Positions 1-9,222 of a DNA stretch of 18,728 bases are shown here, in pieces; the first letter of the stretch is position 1; each line of letters opens with the position of its first letter. The position numbers and the translations under genes are program-made. Below the pieces are notes generated by a model. The model saw nothing but the letters and a program-made list of their open reading frames with translations. It was not told the DNA's origin and ran no database searches. Source of the stretch: Pyropia haitanensis (lineage: Eukaryota; Rhodophyta; Bangiophyceae; Bangiales; Bangiaceae). The stretch covers positions 1 through 18,728 of the forward strand of contig SDUX01000187.1 in the NCBI GenBank assembly GCA_008729055.1, written 5' to 3'.

Positions 1-2270
1 ATCATGGTAGAGCTGAGCTGCGACTGGCGCCGTACAGTCTGGCTTCATAGGGGCGAGGCGAATCATCTTGGAGAGGCGGTCGACAACGACGTAAATCCCG
101 TTGTGGCCTCTTTGGAGTCAGAGGAAGAGGCGTGATAAAGTCCATGGAGACACTTGCCCATCGTTGGCTCGGGGGGTCCAAGGGTTTGAGGTGACCCAGA
201 GGTGAATGGGTGCTAGCCTTGTTCCGCTGGCACAAATCACATGTTTGTACGTATCTTTGGATGTCTTTCCGCATTGTCTTCCAGTAGTACTTGGAAGAGA
301 TAACCTTGGTTGTTTTCTTGACTCCCATGTGCCCTTGGCACGGGACATCATGGTAGTCGTGCAGTAGTCTTTGGCGTAGAGTACCGACGGGGATACACGT
401 ACGGTCACCTCGTTTCAACAACCTCATGTGTAGCCGGTAGGGAGATACCGGGTCTTTGACTAGGTCGGCAAACTCGGGGTCCGCGTCGTACTCTTGTCTT
501 AAGGTGGCAAGGTCTTGATCACTTTGGTTGATGGTCATGAGGTTGTTGATTTCAGTTTTCTTGGGGAGTTCTTCAATGGTCTTGGTCAGCACGCGACTAA
601 GAAGGTCTTGATTGGGGGCGTGCTTGTCGGGAGCATCTTGTGGCTGCCTGGAAAGGGCATCAGCCACGGGGTTCGAAGTGCCCTTGATTGGGACAATCTT
701 GAACTGGAACTGGTCCAGAAACTCCAGCCACTTGACTTGGCGATCGTTCAGCTTCTCTTGGGTGCTTAGGTATCTCAGGGACTCATGGTCGGTGTGGACC
801 TCAAAGGGTCTTCCGTAGAGGTAGCAGCGCCAATGCCGGATAGCTTGTACGACTGCAAGCAGTTCTCTTTCACGAATGCTGTAGCGCTGCTCGTGGATGT
901 TGAGGGTTAACGAGAAGTACGCCACTGGACGCCGTCCGCGTCCATCATCTTGCTCAAGGACTGCGCCCACAGCATACCCGCTGGCATCTGTAGACACGTA
1001 GATTGGGTATCTCTTGTCGAAAGGCCTTAGCACCGGTGCGCTTGTCGTTAGGTCCTGCAGCTGCTCAAAGGCTTTCTGGGCGTCGGGTGTCCACTCGAAG
1101 TCGACATTCCCAGTCAGCCTCGTTAGCGGCGTAGCTACGGCAGCCATTCCCTTGATGAATCTTCGATAGAAGTTGACCATACCGAGGAAAGATTGTACAT
1201 CCTTTTTGCTCCTCGGTGTTGCCCACGTACGGATGGCTTGGACCTTGTAGTCTTCCATAGAGAAGCCTTTCTCGGAGATGACGTGGCCAAGGTAGTCCAC
1301 AGTAGTTCGAGCGAACTGGCACTTGCTCAGCTTGGCGTAGAGCTTGTGTTCTCGTAATTTCTCGAGTGCTAATCGTAGGTGCTTGAGGTGATCGTCGTAA
1401 GTTTCGCTGTAGACTAGGATGTCGTCGAGGTAGACACAGACGAAGTCGTACAGATAGGGTCGGAAGACATCGTTCATTAGGTTCATGAAGACGCGGGTGC
1501 ATTTGTCAGACCAAAGGGTACGACGGTGAACTCATAGAATCCGTACTTGGTTCGAAACGCCGTCAAAGGTATTGTTTCTGGGTCAAGGCGAATCTGGTGA
1601 TAGCCAGAGCGGAGGTCGATCTTTGTAAAGTACTTGGCCTTTCGCAGTTGGTCAAAGATGTCGTCGATGCGTGGTAGTGGGTACGCGTTCTTGATAGTAG
1701 CCTTGTTCAGGGCCCTGTAGTCGATGCACATTCGCCAGCCACCGTCCTTCTTCGCCGCAAAGAGGACGGAAGAGCCCCACGGTGAGGTGCTTGGTTGGAT
1801 GAATCCCTTCCTTATGAGGCCGGCCAGTTGAGTCTTGAGTTCTTCGAGCTCCCATTCGGCTAGTCGGTAAATTCCGCTACGACGCGGTTGGGCGTCATCG
1901 GTCAGCTTGATGCTAAATTTGTGACTGCGCTCAGGAGGGAGTCCGTCGGGGAGCTCGTCTGGGAAGACGTCAGCGTACTCTTTGAGAATCTCTTGAACTT
2001 CTTTCTTGTCTTCGCCTTGTCCCATCGTAATGGCGTTAATGTCGAAGGTGCTAGAGGGATCTTCCGACTGCAGGTAGATGGCAAAAACAGGGCACCTTTG
2101 AACGAGGTCCCGAGCAAGGCGTTGCCGACTGATCAGAGCTTCGGGCTTCTTGAGGGAGGCAGTGATAGAAATGTTCTTGTGGTTGAACTTGAAGGAGATC
2201 TTGTTTTTCTTGTTGTTGATTTTGGCGTCCTTGTCATCGCGCCACTTCTTTCCCAGGATGAGGTCGTACG
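1..2270 (-). mobile_element. Element A (Ty3/gypsy), left fragment: rest of protease, RT, RNase H, partial integrase
   Basis: This is the downstream part of a minus-strand Ty3/gypsy element. The reading continues from its upstream part at 10919-12132, and element B sits between the two pieces. The GTACG at 2266-2270 recurs at 10919-10923, so the two pieces were once contiguous. The fragment leaves the window at position 1 inside integrase, so the 3' end of pol and the 3' LTR are not visible. Base composition is clearly less GC-rich than in elements B and C, which suggests a different family or a different age. Confidence 0.9.
1..2270 (-). pseudogene. pol: Element A pol (end of protease, reverse transcriptase, RNase H, integrase N-terminal half), frameshifted
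   Basis: Reading from 2270 downward, the first residues give a YDLILG motif typical of the end of a retropepsin. A linker follows, then RT with [22 protein letters not shown] and [10 protein letters not shown]. The catalytic YLDD box is at 1432-1421. RNase H shows STDAS, YSIRERELLAVV and HTDHESL. The integrase zinc module (HX6H, then CDLC) and the start of the catalytic core (SMDFITPLP) come next. Two frameshifts break it. One base is missing near 1487-1493, between the NAP motif and FMNLMNDVF in RT. A second shift lies near 106-112, just after the first integrase Asp motif, and the downstream frame (VVVDRLSKM-like) continues to the window edge. With element B inserted upstream as well, this copy cannot make a normal polyprotein. 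Domain identity is clear; whether the single-base shifts are mutations or sequencing errors is not. Confidence 0.9.
2266..2270. repeat. Target-site duplication of element B, left copy (GTACG)
   Basis: GTACG directly precedes the TGTAGCGTT start of the 5' LTR. It is repeated at 10919-10923 directly after the AACGCTACA end of the 3' LTR. Five bases is the usual duplication size for Ty3/gypsy integrases. Confidence 0.93.
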
Positions 2271-2891
2271 TGTAGCGTTTGGGGCCTCTGGTGGCGGCCT
2301 GACGAGGCCTACGTTGCGGCGGTCCCGCGTTACCTGGCGGCCCGCGGTGGCATGGTGGCGGACTCGATCCGGGTGGCGGTTGTGGCGGCCCTTCCCCTGG
2401 TTGGACTTGGTGGCCTGCTACTTACGGTTTCTCTTGCATTTGTTCTGATCGATTTTCACTGCGTGATTTCGTGCTTTTCGCCCTTTTTTCCCATTGGGTT
2501 TTTGGGCGGATTGTATCTGTGTGAGGGTTTTTCGCTTGCATCTGAGTGGAGGGATTTTAGCGTGGAGCGGAGTGCCCCGGCGGGGCAGGTGCACGCTGGC
2601 ACTTGGCCCGCTGGAGGCGCCCCTGAGAGGGGGCGCCCTGGCGGCCCCTCGGGGGGTGGTGTGGAGAGCTCTTAGGGGCTTGGCCCGCGGGCCACGTGAG
2701 ATCCATCTTGTAAAACAACGTTGCTTTGGGTTCTCCTTCCCCTTGGGCTTTAGCCTTTTCCCTTACCTCTGGCTGTTGAGGTGGGCAAGTGTGCGTGGGA
2801 CTCCCTGGCCCGTTCCTTCTGGTAGCCCTCAGTCCTCTGGCGGTGGCGACGCGGGGCGGACAAGGGCCGCAGAACGGCCAATAACGCTACA
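2271..2891 (+). repeat. 5' LTR of element B
   Basis: The 621-bp LTR starts TGTAGCGTT and ends AACGCTACA, a 9-bp perfect inverted repeat that includes the usual TG...CA ends. It matches 10298-10918 except for c/a at 2870/10897 and c/t at 2879/10906. The outer half is GC-rich. The centre (about 2410-2560) is T-rich. A long GC-rich block with short inverted repeats follows at 2565-2700. No convincing TATA box or AATAAA was found inside the LTR. Open frames through this region are composition effects, not genes. Confidence 0.96.
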
Positions 2892-3042
2892 TAAATGGTG
2901 GAGCAGCAGGGGAGGGGCAACATCATCTCGTGAACCAGGACGCCCTTCTCCTTTTTTTTTTGTAGCGGGCCATCTTTGTTCTTCGGTTCCTGTTCTTCTC
3001 TTGAGCTACAAGGGGCCTACCAGTCGAGTGTCGACGGCCAAC
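2892..3042 (+). other. Leader of element B: candidate primer-binding site, short upstream ORF, 3'-splice-site-like tract
   Basis: Four bases after the LTR, TGGTGGAGCAGCAGGGG (2896-2912) is the candidate primer-binding site. Its complement ends CTCCACCA, as a tRNA 3' end would. It is not the common initiator-Met type (TGGTATCAGAGC). An upstream ATG at 2895 opens a 12-codon ORF ending in TGA at 2931-2933. At 2943-2965 a pyrimidine tract with ten consecutive T's ends in TGTAG, a good match to a 3' splice site. Which tRNA primes and whether the leader is spliced are both unproven. Confidence 0.5.
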
Positions 3043-4734
3043 ATGGCGGATCTCCCTCCCGGTGGCAGGGGCCGCGGTGCGCCGTCGGACGTGTCCCGAG
3101 TTACTCCTGCGGGTGGCGGAGGTCCCGCGGCCGGTCGTGGTCGTGGTGGGCCAACGGGGATTCCCCTCCGCCGCTCTCTTACTCCGCCCTACGGGGGGCC
3201 TCGCCGTGGCTCTCCATCTTTGGGGCCAATTGAACTACGGTCGGTCCTCGATGACTTTCGGACGGACATCTTGGCCGAGGTGTCCCGCGCGGTGACGGCT
3301 AGCCAGGCCGTCAACGCCCCGTCGGTCGCTGAGGATCAAGTGGGCCAACCGGCGGAAGCCGGTGGGTCCCGCACAAGCAAGAAGGAGGGTGGCCCCAAGG
3401 CCCGACGCCGCTCGCGGCGTCGCCGACACTCCTCGTCGGGCTCTTCTGGGGAGTCGTCGTCCTCGTCAGCCAACGAGGATGACGTGGGCCGTCATGATCA
3501 AGGTGAATCGCCGACCTCCGCAGGCCCTCAAGTTATCGCGGCGGCCGACGATCGCTTTTCGCGGGTGCTGGACTACAACACCTACCGCCTCCGGAACCGG
3601 ACCGAGGCCTATGGGGCCAAGGAAGCCGGCAAGGTGGGGCGGATGGCCAAGAACATGAAACACTCTTTTGGGGGCTTTCCTCCCTTTTCGGGCAAGGAGC
3701 CTTTGAAGGTCTTCTCATGGCTTCGCAAGTTTACCAAGGCCTGCAACGACAACGGTGTTTCGGAGGGGATGGCCCTCTACGTGGTTCCCCACTTCCTTTC
3801 CGGGGACGCGGAGGCCCGATACACGCGGGCCCTCCCTGACTCTACGGGTGCCACAAGCGGGGCGGCCATCACTTCCTACCCCGAGGCCATCAACTGGTTC
3901 TTGGAGACCTACGCGGAGCCCCACACGTTGGCCCTGGCGCAGGACAAGTTTAGTCGGGCGACCAAGGAGGCCGACGAGTCCGTCGAGGCCTTTTCCCTTC
4001 GGCTGCGTGGCCTGTCGGAGTCCTGCGGGAATATCCACTCGGAGGGCACCATGAAGCAGCAGCTTATTCAAGGCCTACCGGAGTTCCTTCGGACGGACGC
4101 GTTTGTCTACAACGAGCCCTCGTGCACCTACCAGAGGCTGGTCACCTATACGGCCGGCAAGTTCAAGGCGGCCAAGGAGGTGATTGAGTTGGCCAAGGGG
4201 AGCTCCAAGGAGTCGGATGGAGGCCGACGGTCTTCGTTTGGCCCCCGCCCGGCGACCCCCCGGCCACGACTTCCAATGATGGCCATGGATGCGATGGAAG
4301 GCCGTCAAGAGATTGATCAAGGCACGTCGGGCCGACGGGATGGACGGGCGACTTCTTCCGAGTGGGCGTATGAGCCCGCCACTCGTCGTCACCTGGCGGC
4401 TCGGACGCCGGAGGCCCGTGGGCCCCTACGTTGCTACGTGTGCTGGGAGGCCGGTCACATGGCCCACCAGTGCCCCAAGTTGTCGGCCGTCCAGCGCGAC
4501 CAAGTGGTGAAGGCCCGCGACGCCTTCCTCAACTCTACGCGGGGCCACAAGAAGGTGGCCGACGAGGCCAGCTACCGCGCGCAGCGGGACGTCAATCGAC
4601 GGACCCGCATCGCCGTGGTGCAGGCCCTAGTGGACGGGATTGATCAGTCCGACGAGGAAGAGAACGCCCGTCGGGAGGCCCACGTGACGCGGGCCAAGCC
4701 GGCCGGCCCTCCCCCGTCGTCGGGGGAAGCCTAG
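3043..4734 (+). CDS. gag: Element B Gag (capsid/nucleocapsid)
   Basis: This encodes 563 aa of structural protein that would package element RNA into virus-like particles. The ATG at 3043 (acATGGcg) is chosen because upstream open frame is only LTR and leader. The N-terminus is rich in Gly, Pro and Arg (residues 1-60). Residues about 113-145 form an Arg cluster followed by a long Ser run. From about residue 210 to 390 lies a retrotransposon capsid-like domain, with FSWLRKF near residue 223 and WFLETYAEPH further on. A CCHC zinc knuckle, CYVCWEAGHMAHQC, is at 4432-4473 (residues 464-477). The C-terminal tail is basic. The TAG at 4732-4734 lies between a slippery-looking G run and a strong hairpin, so pol is probably reached by -1 frameshifting. 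The ORF is intact with strong G/C at third codon positions. Family assignment is secure; the fine capsid boundaries are estimated. Confidence 0.93.
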   Translation: MADLPPGGRGRGAPSDVSRVTPAGGGGPAAGRGRGGPTGIPLRRSLTPPYGGPRRGSPSLGPIELRSVLDDFRTDILAEVSRAVTASQAVNAPSVAEDQVGQPAEAGGSRTSKKEGGPKARRRSRRRRHSSSGSSGESSSSSANEDDVGRHDQGESPTSAGPQVIAAADDRFSRVLDYNTYRLRNRTEAYGAKEAGKVGRMAKNMKHSFGGFPPFSGKEPLKVFSWLRKFTKACNDNGVSEGMALYVVPHFLSGDAEARYTRALPDSTGATSGAAITSYPEAINWFLETYAEPHTLALAQDKFSRATKEADESVEAFSLRLRGLSESCGNIHSEGTMKQQLIQGLPEFLRTDAFVYNEPSCTYQRLVTYTAGKFKAAKEVIELAKGSSKESDGGRRSSFGPRPATPRPRLPMMAMDAMEGRQEIDQGTSGRRDGRATSSEWAYEPATRRHLAARTPEARGPLRCYVCWEAGHMAHQCPKLSAVQRDQVVKARDAFLNSTRGHKKVADEASYRAQRDVNRRTRIAVVQALVDGIDQSDEEENARREAHVTRAKPAGPPPSSGEA

Positions 4735-4763
4735 CGGGGAGTGGGTTTTCGCCTACTCCCCGC
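4722..4763 (+). promoter_or_regulatory. Candidate -1 ribosomal frameshift signal at the gag/pol junction
   Basis: In the gag frame the end of the ORF reads TCG GGG GAA GCC TAG. G GGG GAA (4722-4728) lets the P-site tRNA re-pair perfectly in the -1 frame, with one G-U in the A site. After a 5-base spacer, 4734-4745 pairs with 4752-4763 in a 12-bp stem (one G-U pair) around a 6-base loop. The pol frame is the -1 frame and is open from 4644, so the shift must occur between 4644 and 4734. Spacing and stem strength fit known -1 signals. The heptamer is not a classical XXXYYYZ, so the exact slip site is inferred. Confidence 0.65.
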
Positions 4764-7700
4764 CCCTGGGATAGAACCTGCACGCCTACTACGTTTGCAT
4801 CTACGACTTCCCGTTGCCCTCCGGTACTCCGCCGTCGGGCCCCTGCTTATGGGCCGGAGGAGTACCATCGTTGGGCCCCCTATGCGTTTAAGGGGACCCT
4901 CCTTGTTCTTCGTAAGAGAAACTTTGAGATTGAGACGGCCATCCAGTTGACTCATCGGCACAAGGCCCAACCAACCCGGGCAGTCTTGGACACCGGCGCG
5001 GGCCCAAGCGTTATCCGTGAGGACTTCCTTCCTGAGGGCTGGCGGCGCTACGCTTACCGGCCCCCGAAGTCAACCCGAGTGTGCGACGCCTCGGGACAAC
5101 TACTACGGGCCTGCGCGGTGCTCGAGACGACCGTCCTCGTGGAGGGAAAGGCCATGGTGTTCTCTTTCTTGGTTGTCAAGGCCCTCTCCGTCCCTGTTAT
5201 CCTCGGGATGGATTTCCAAAAGGAGTACGTGAAGGCCATTTACCCGGGGACGGATGCCGTGCTGTGGTACGACGGTTCCCTCACTTCGGCCGTCAGGGCG
5301 TGGACGGGCAAGGAACAAGCGGCCCCGCAGCAGAGGGCCCCTTCCCTACGACTTGACCCGGCCGCCCTAAGTCTTTCCCGGTCGGTCACCGTGGAGCCCT
5401 ACTCTGTCCAGGCTGTCTTTGGCCATTGCGGGACGACGGGGCGGTGCCTACTACGGGAACGGCCAGCCAAGATGGCCGAGAAGGGGATTTTATTACACAA
5501 CGCGTTGGCCGACGTCAAGGCCCGACGAGACTTCCGGTTCTACTTGACCAACATCACCGCGAGGCCTGTCAACCTCCCCAAGGGCTTTGTCGTGGGCCTT
5601 GTTGAGCCCTACCACGGGCCCGTTTTTGAGGCCGACGATGGGACGTGCTCACCCCTCGGTGAAGGGGCCGACACGGTAGCAGAGGTGACGCAAGGGCCGG
5701 AGGCTGACGGTGGTGGATCGCATGGGCCCATTCTCAACCCAGAACAGGCCCCCGACGCTCCTCCCCCGCCGGACGAATCCGCGGCCCAACGTCAAGACGG
5801 CCCCAAGTTGCCACGGGTGGCCTACGAGTTGATCCCCCCCGAGTTGCATGAGGTCGTCCGAGATTTGGTCGGCCGCTACCAAGGATTATGGGACGGGACT
5901 CTGGGCCGCATGGACATCACGCCGCACCGGATCACGTTGGCCCCGGGGTCTCGACCCGTGCGTTCACAACCTTACCGGACGGGCCTCTACCACCGAGGGC
6001 TCATCGCGGACCAAGTGGCCAAGCAACTTAAGCTGGGCGTCATCGAGCCTTCGCAGGCCGAGTGGTCCTTCCCGGTGGTCATCGTCCCCAAGCCCGACGG
6101 ATCTCCGAGGTTCTGCGTGGACTACAGAAGGCTCAACGACATGACGGTCAAAGACACGTACCCTCTGCCCAGGATGGACGATTGTATTGACTTCTTGGGC
6201 GAGGCCACCGTGTTCTCCGTGTTGGACTGTAACATGGGCTATTGGCAGATCCCGGTGGCCGTCGAGGACCAGGACAAGACTACGTTTACGTGCCACGAGG
6301 GGACCTACAGATATGTTCGCCTTCCCTTCGGCCTCACCAATGCACCCGCGACCTTCCAGCGGGCCATCGACATGCTCCTCGCGGGCCTCAAGTGGAAGTC
6401 CGTGCTTGTCTACCTGGACGACGTGATCGTCTTCTCAAGATCGGCCCAAGAGCACGTGGGCCACCTGGAGGAGGTCTTCTCGTTGATTGCGAAGGCCGGC
6501 ATATCCCTCAAGGCCAGCAAGTGTTTCCTCTTCCAGGAGGAGGTCGAGTATCTGGGCCACATCGTCGGCAAGGGCCACGTCAGGGTGAACGAGAAGAACC
6601 TCGTGGGGCTACGGAAAGCCGAGCCCCCAACGACCAAGAAGAGCCTGCGAAGTTTCCTTGGCATGTGTAATGTCTATCGGAGGTTTGTGAAGGACTACGC
6701 CGCCGTCGCCAGGCCGTTGACGGCCCTCACAAGTTCTAAGGTGGCCGACCCGCTGCCCAAGTTCAATGAGGAGCAGGTCAAGGCCTTCGAAGATCTCAAG
6801 TGGCGGCTGACCCACACGCCCATTTTGGCCTTGCCGCGACGGACGGGCCAATACACCGTGGACACCGACGCCAGTGCGGCCCAAGTGGGCTGCGTCCTAC
6901 TCCAAGAGCAGCCCGGAGGCGGCCACAAGCCCGTCGGGTACTGGAGTAGGCCCCTGTCGTCGGCCGAGAGGAACTACAGCACGACGGAGCGGGAGTGCCT
7001 CGCCGTCGTGTGGGCCCTCTTCCTTCTTCGGCCCTACCTGTTGGGAACTCGGTTTATTGTGCGGACAGACCACACGGCTCTCAAGTGGATGCTCCACATG
7101 GACGGGGCTCACGGCCGGTTAGCCCAATGGAGGTTACGGTTGGCCGAGTTTGACTACCTGGTGGAGACCCGGAGCGGGGCGGCCCACCATGCGGCGGACA
7201 CGATGTCGAGGCTGACTACCTCGGGGGCCGACTTGAGCCCCATCCCGGAGGAGATCCCGTGCCTCACACTGGCCAACTTTGCTCGCGGGTGGGTGGCCCC
7301 CGACCCCAAGACTATCAAGGGCTACCCCCCGCTGACGCTCGAGAGGCTTGTGAAGGCCCAATCGACGGACATCCGCTGCCAGTCTGTGAGGGCAGAGATG
7401 GACAAGAACGCCCACTCAAGGTTCGGGGAGACCCCCGATGGCCTACTCGTCCGGCTGAGCCCTTTGGACAAGTCGGTCCAAGTTTATGTGCCGGAGGGCC
7501 TACGCCAAGAAGTTCTCACTCTGGAGCACATGCCGGCCCACGCCGGCCACCCCGGGGTCAACAAGATGTACGCCTCCATGCGGCGGACCTACTACTGGGA
7601 GGCCATGGCGGCCGACGTGTACGACTACGTGGCCAACTGCGATGTGTGCGCGAAGAGCAAGGTTAGGGGCCGTCGACGGACAGCCACGCTACGCCTCTTC

Positions 7701-8951
7701 CCCGCGTCGGAGCCCCTTGCGGACGTGTGCCTGGATTTGTTGGGCCCACTGCCCACAACGGCCAGCGGCAACCGTTTCCTGTTGGTCATCGTGGACCGCT
7801 TCTCCAAGCTTACGCGGGTGGCCCCCATCCCCCGGGAAAACGCGGAGACAGTGGCCTCGGCGTTTTGCGACACGTGGGTGGCCTCCTATGGGCCCCCCGA
7901 CACGCTGTTGACGGATAATGGCCCCCAGTTGGCCTCCACCTTCTTCCGGGGCTTCTGCGGTATGTTGGGCATCCGTCACCTGACCTCCACGGCCTACCAT
8001 CCGCAGACGCAAGGCCAAGTGGAACGCTACAATCGGACCATCGTGGCGCAGCTGAAGGCCTACGTGTCGGAGCACCAGGAATCGTGGGACGAGTTGGTCT
8101 CTGTTCTCTCTTTGGCCTACAACTCCCGGCCGCAGCAGAGCACCGGCGTCGCCCCCTTGGAATTCGCGGCCCCCGAGAGGGTCCGCAACCTCTCCCTCGA
8201 GCGTTTGCCGGCCAGCCCGTACCCCAAGGAGGTCCCCCAGTCACCGCGGGCCGCTCGGGAGTATTATCGGGCCCGCCTGAGGAACCTGACCCACCAGGTG
8301 CGGAAGGCCTTGGCTGCAACGCAGCGGAGGTACAAGCGGGCCTACGACAAAAGGGTGAGGCCCGTCAACAAGACCCTACGTGTGGGTGACTGGGCCTTCG
8401 TCGACGCCAACATCCAACACCCCAAGAAGTTGGACGAGACTGTCTTGGGGCCTTTCCAGATTGTCGGCCGAGACGCCCACACGTTTACGGTTATGATGGG
8501 TGGCCATCCTGAGCGGGTCAGTGGGGACAACGTGGCGCGCGCCCCCACCCCGAAGGACCAAGTGGACTCCTCGACCATCCTGCGCGGACCACAAGGCCTA
8601 GCGGTGCCGTGGGACCACACCGAGACGGGCCAACAATTTGTTTGGGAGCGCTTCGTGGACTACACGCACGACGAGGAGGGCAAGCTTTGGCTACTCGTGC
8701 GCTGGTGGGGTTACGCGGCCGACGAGGATACCTGGGAGCCCCACGACAGGCTCGACGAGCGCAAGGTGGCCGAATACTGCCGGCGGATGGGCGTCGCGGT
8801 TCCCCCTACGGCCGGCGAGATAAGGGCCCTTTGGGGCCCCCTCTATGAGCTCTGCCATCCGGGCGAAGAGTTGGACGTGGCCGCAGACCCGAGCGACCCC
8901 ATGAGTTTGGTGGAGGCCCTCACGATAGACCCGGGCTTTTCGTGGGCCTGA
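4725..8951 (+). CDS. pol: Element B Pol polyprotein: protease, RT, RNase H, integrase, chromodomain
   Basis: About 1408 aa if counted from the proposed frameshift at 4725; the frame is open from 4644 and has no suitable ATG near its start. Protease has the active site DTGAGPSVI (Asp at 4989) and later ILGMDF. RT has FCVDYRRLN (6111) and the catalytic YLDD (6411-6422). RNase H has DTDAS (6861), STTERECLAVV and RTDHTAL. Integrase has an HHCC zinc module (about 7525-7660) and a DD35E triad with Asp 7734, Asp 7914 (TDNGPQ) and Glu 8022 (GQVERYN). A GPY/F-type module (GPFQIV) begins at 8448. A C-terminal chromodomain, about 8638-8790, contains LLVRWWGYAADEDTWEP. In known chromoviruses this domain binds modified histones and steers integration. 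All catalytic residues are present and no stop interrupts the frame, so this copy may be competent. Confidence 0.95.
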   Translation, partial: GSLAGSGFSPTPRPWDRTCTPTTFASTTSRCPPVLRRRAPAYGPEEYHRWAPYAFKGTLLVLRKRNFEIETAIQLTHRHKAQPTRAVLDTGAGPSVIREDFLPEGWRRYAYRPPKSTRVCDASGQLLRACAVLETTVLVEGKAMVFSFLVVKALSVPVILGMDFQKEYVKAIYPGTDAVLWYDGSLTSAVRAWTGKEQAAPQQRAPSLRLDPAALSLSRSVTVEPYSVQAVFGHCGTTGRCLLRERPAKMAEKGILLHNALADVKARRDFRFYLTNITARPVNLPKGFVVGLVEPYHGPVFEADDGTCSPLGEGADTVAEVTQGPEADGGGSHGPILNPEQAPDAPPPPDESAAQRQDGPKLPRVAYELIPPELHEVVRDLVGRYQGLWDGTLGRMDITPHRITLAPGSRPVRSQPYRTGLYHRGLIADQVAKQLKLGVIEPSQAEWSFPVVIVPKPDGSPRFCVDYRRLNDMTVKDTYPLPRMDDCIDFLGEATVFSVLDCNMGYWQIPVAVEDQDKTTFTCHEGTYRYVRLPFGLTNAPATFQRAIDMLLAGLKWKSVLVYLDDVIVFSRSAQEHVGHLEEVFSLIAKAGISLKASKCFLFQEEVEYLGHIVGKGHVRVNEKNLVGLRKAEPPTTKKSLRSFLGMCNVYRRFVKDYAAVARPLTALTSSKVADPLPKFNEEQVKAFEDLKWRLTHTPILALPRRTGQYTVDTDASAAQVGCVLLQEQPGGGHKPVGYWSRPLSSAERNYSTTERECLAVVWALFLLRPYLLGTRFIVRTDHTALKWMLHMDGAHGRLAQWRLRLAEFDYLVETRSGAAHHAADTMSRLTTSGADLSPIPEEIPCLTLANFARGWVAPDPKTIKGYPPLTLERLVKAQSTDIRCQSVRAEMDKNAHSRFGETPDGLLVRLSPLDKSVQVYVPEGLRQEVLTLEHMPAHAGHPGVNKMYASMRRTYYWEAMAADVYDYVANCDVCAKSKVRGRRRTATLRLFPASEPLADVCLDLLGPLPTTASGNRFLLVIVDRFSKLTRVAPIPRENAETVASAFCDTWVASYGPPDTLLTDNGPQLASTFFRGFCGMLGIRHLTSTAYHPQTQGQVERYNRTIVAQLKAYVSEHQESWDELVSVLSLAYNSRPQQSTGVAPLEFAAPERVRNLSLERLPASPYPKEVPQSPRAAREYYRARLRNLTHQVRKALAATQRRYKRAYDKRVRPVNKTLRVGDWAFVDANIQHPKKLDETVLGPFQIVGRDAHTFTVMMGGHPERVSGDNVARAPTPKDQVDSSTILRGPQGLAVPWDHTETGQQFVWERFVDYTHDEEGKLWLLVRWWGYAADEDTWEPHDRLDERKVAEYCRRMGVAVPPTAGEIRALWGPLYELCHPGEELDVAADPSDPMSLVEALTIDPGFSWA

Positions 8952-9216
8952 GGCGGCCGCGACATGGCGACCTTCCTGCCGGACCGCCCGGCTGCACCGC
9001 TGAGTCAAGGGTACTATGGGGCCACTGGGGTTATGTCGGAGAGGCGACGTGCCATGGTCGAAGCCAAGACTGTTCGAAAAGGGGGGCTACTTTTGCCACG
9101 TGGCCGTCGTCACGCCCATCTTGCTCCCCGGCTTCCATTTCGACCAAGTCCCGCCTTCTTCCGATGCGGTCCGACCGGATTCGGGCCGTTGCAACACTGT
9201 CAAATCAAGGGGCAAC

Positions 9217-9222
9217 TTTATT
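9217..9222 (-). terminator. Polyadenylation signal AATAAA for the antisense unit of element B
   Basis: AATAAA on the minus strand lies 123 bases beyond the stop of the candidate antisense coding part (9346). The surrounding sequence is the same as that around 15698-15703 in element C, where it follows the intact antisense ORF. Confidence 0.5.

Noticed and set aside
1065..1502. 145-codon minus-strand ORF within element A RT
   Set aside because: It is a shifted-frame reading of the RT/RNase H segment and shows none of the RT motifs that the true frame shows.
2565..2700. GC-rich inverted-repeat block in the LTR as a terminator or RNA gene
   Set aside because: There are short complementary G/C blocks but no recognisable RNA-gene structure; in this composition such pairings arise easily.
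2494..3042. In-frame extension upstream of gag in element B
   Set aside because: It is LTR and leader sequence with no ATG start at its beginning, and the same open frame recurs in the 3' LTR (10521 onward), where no gag follows.
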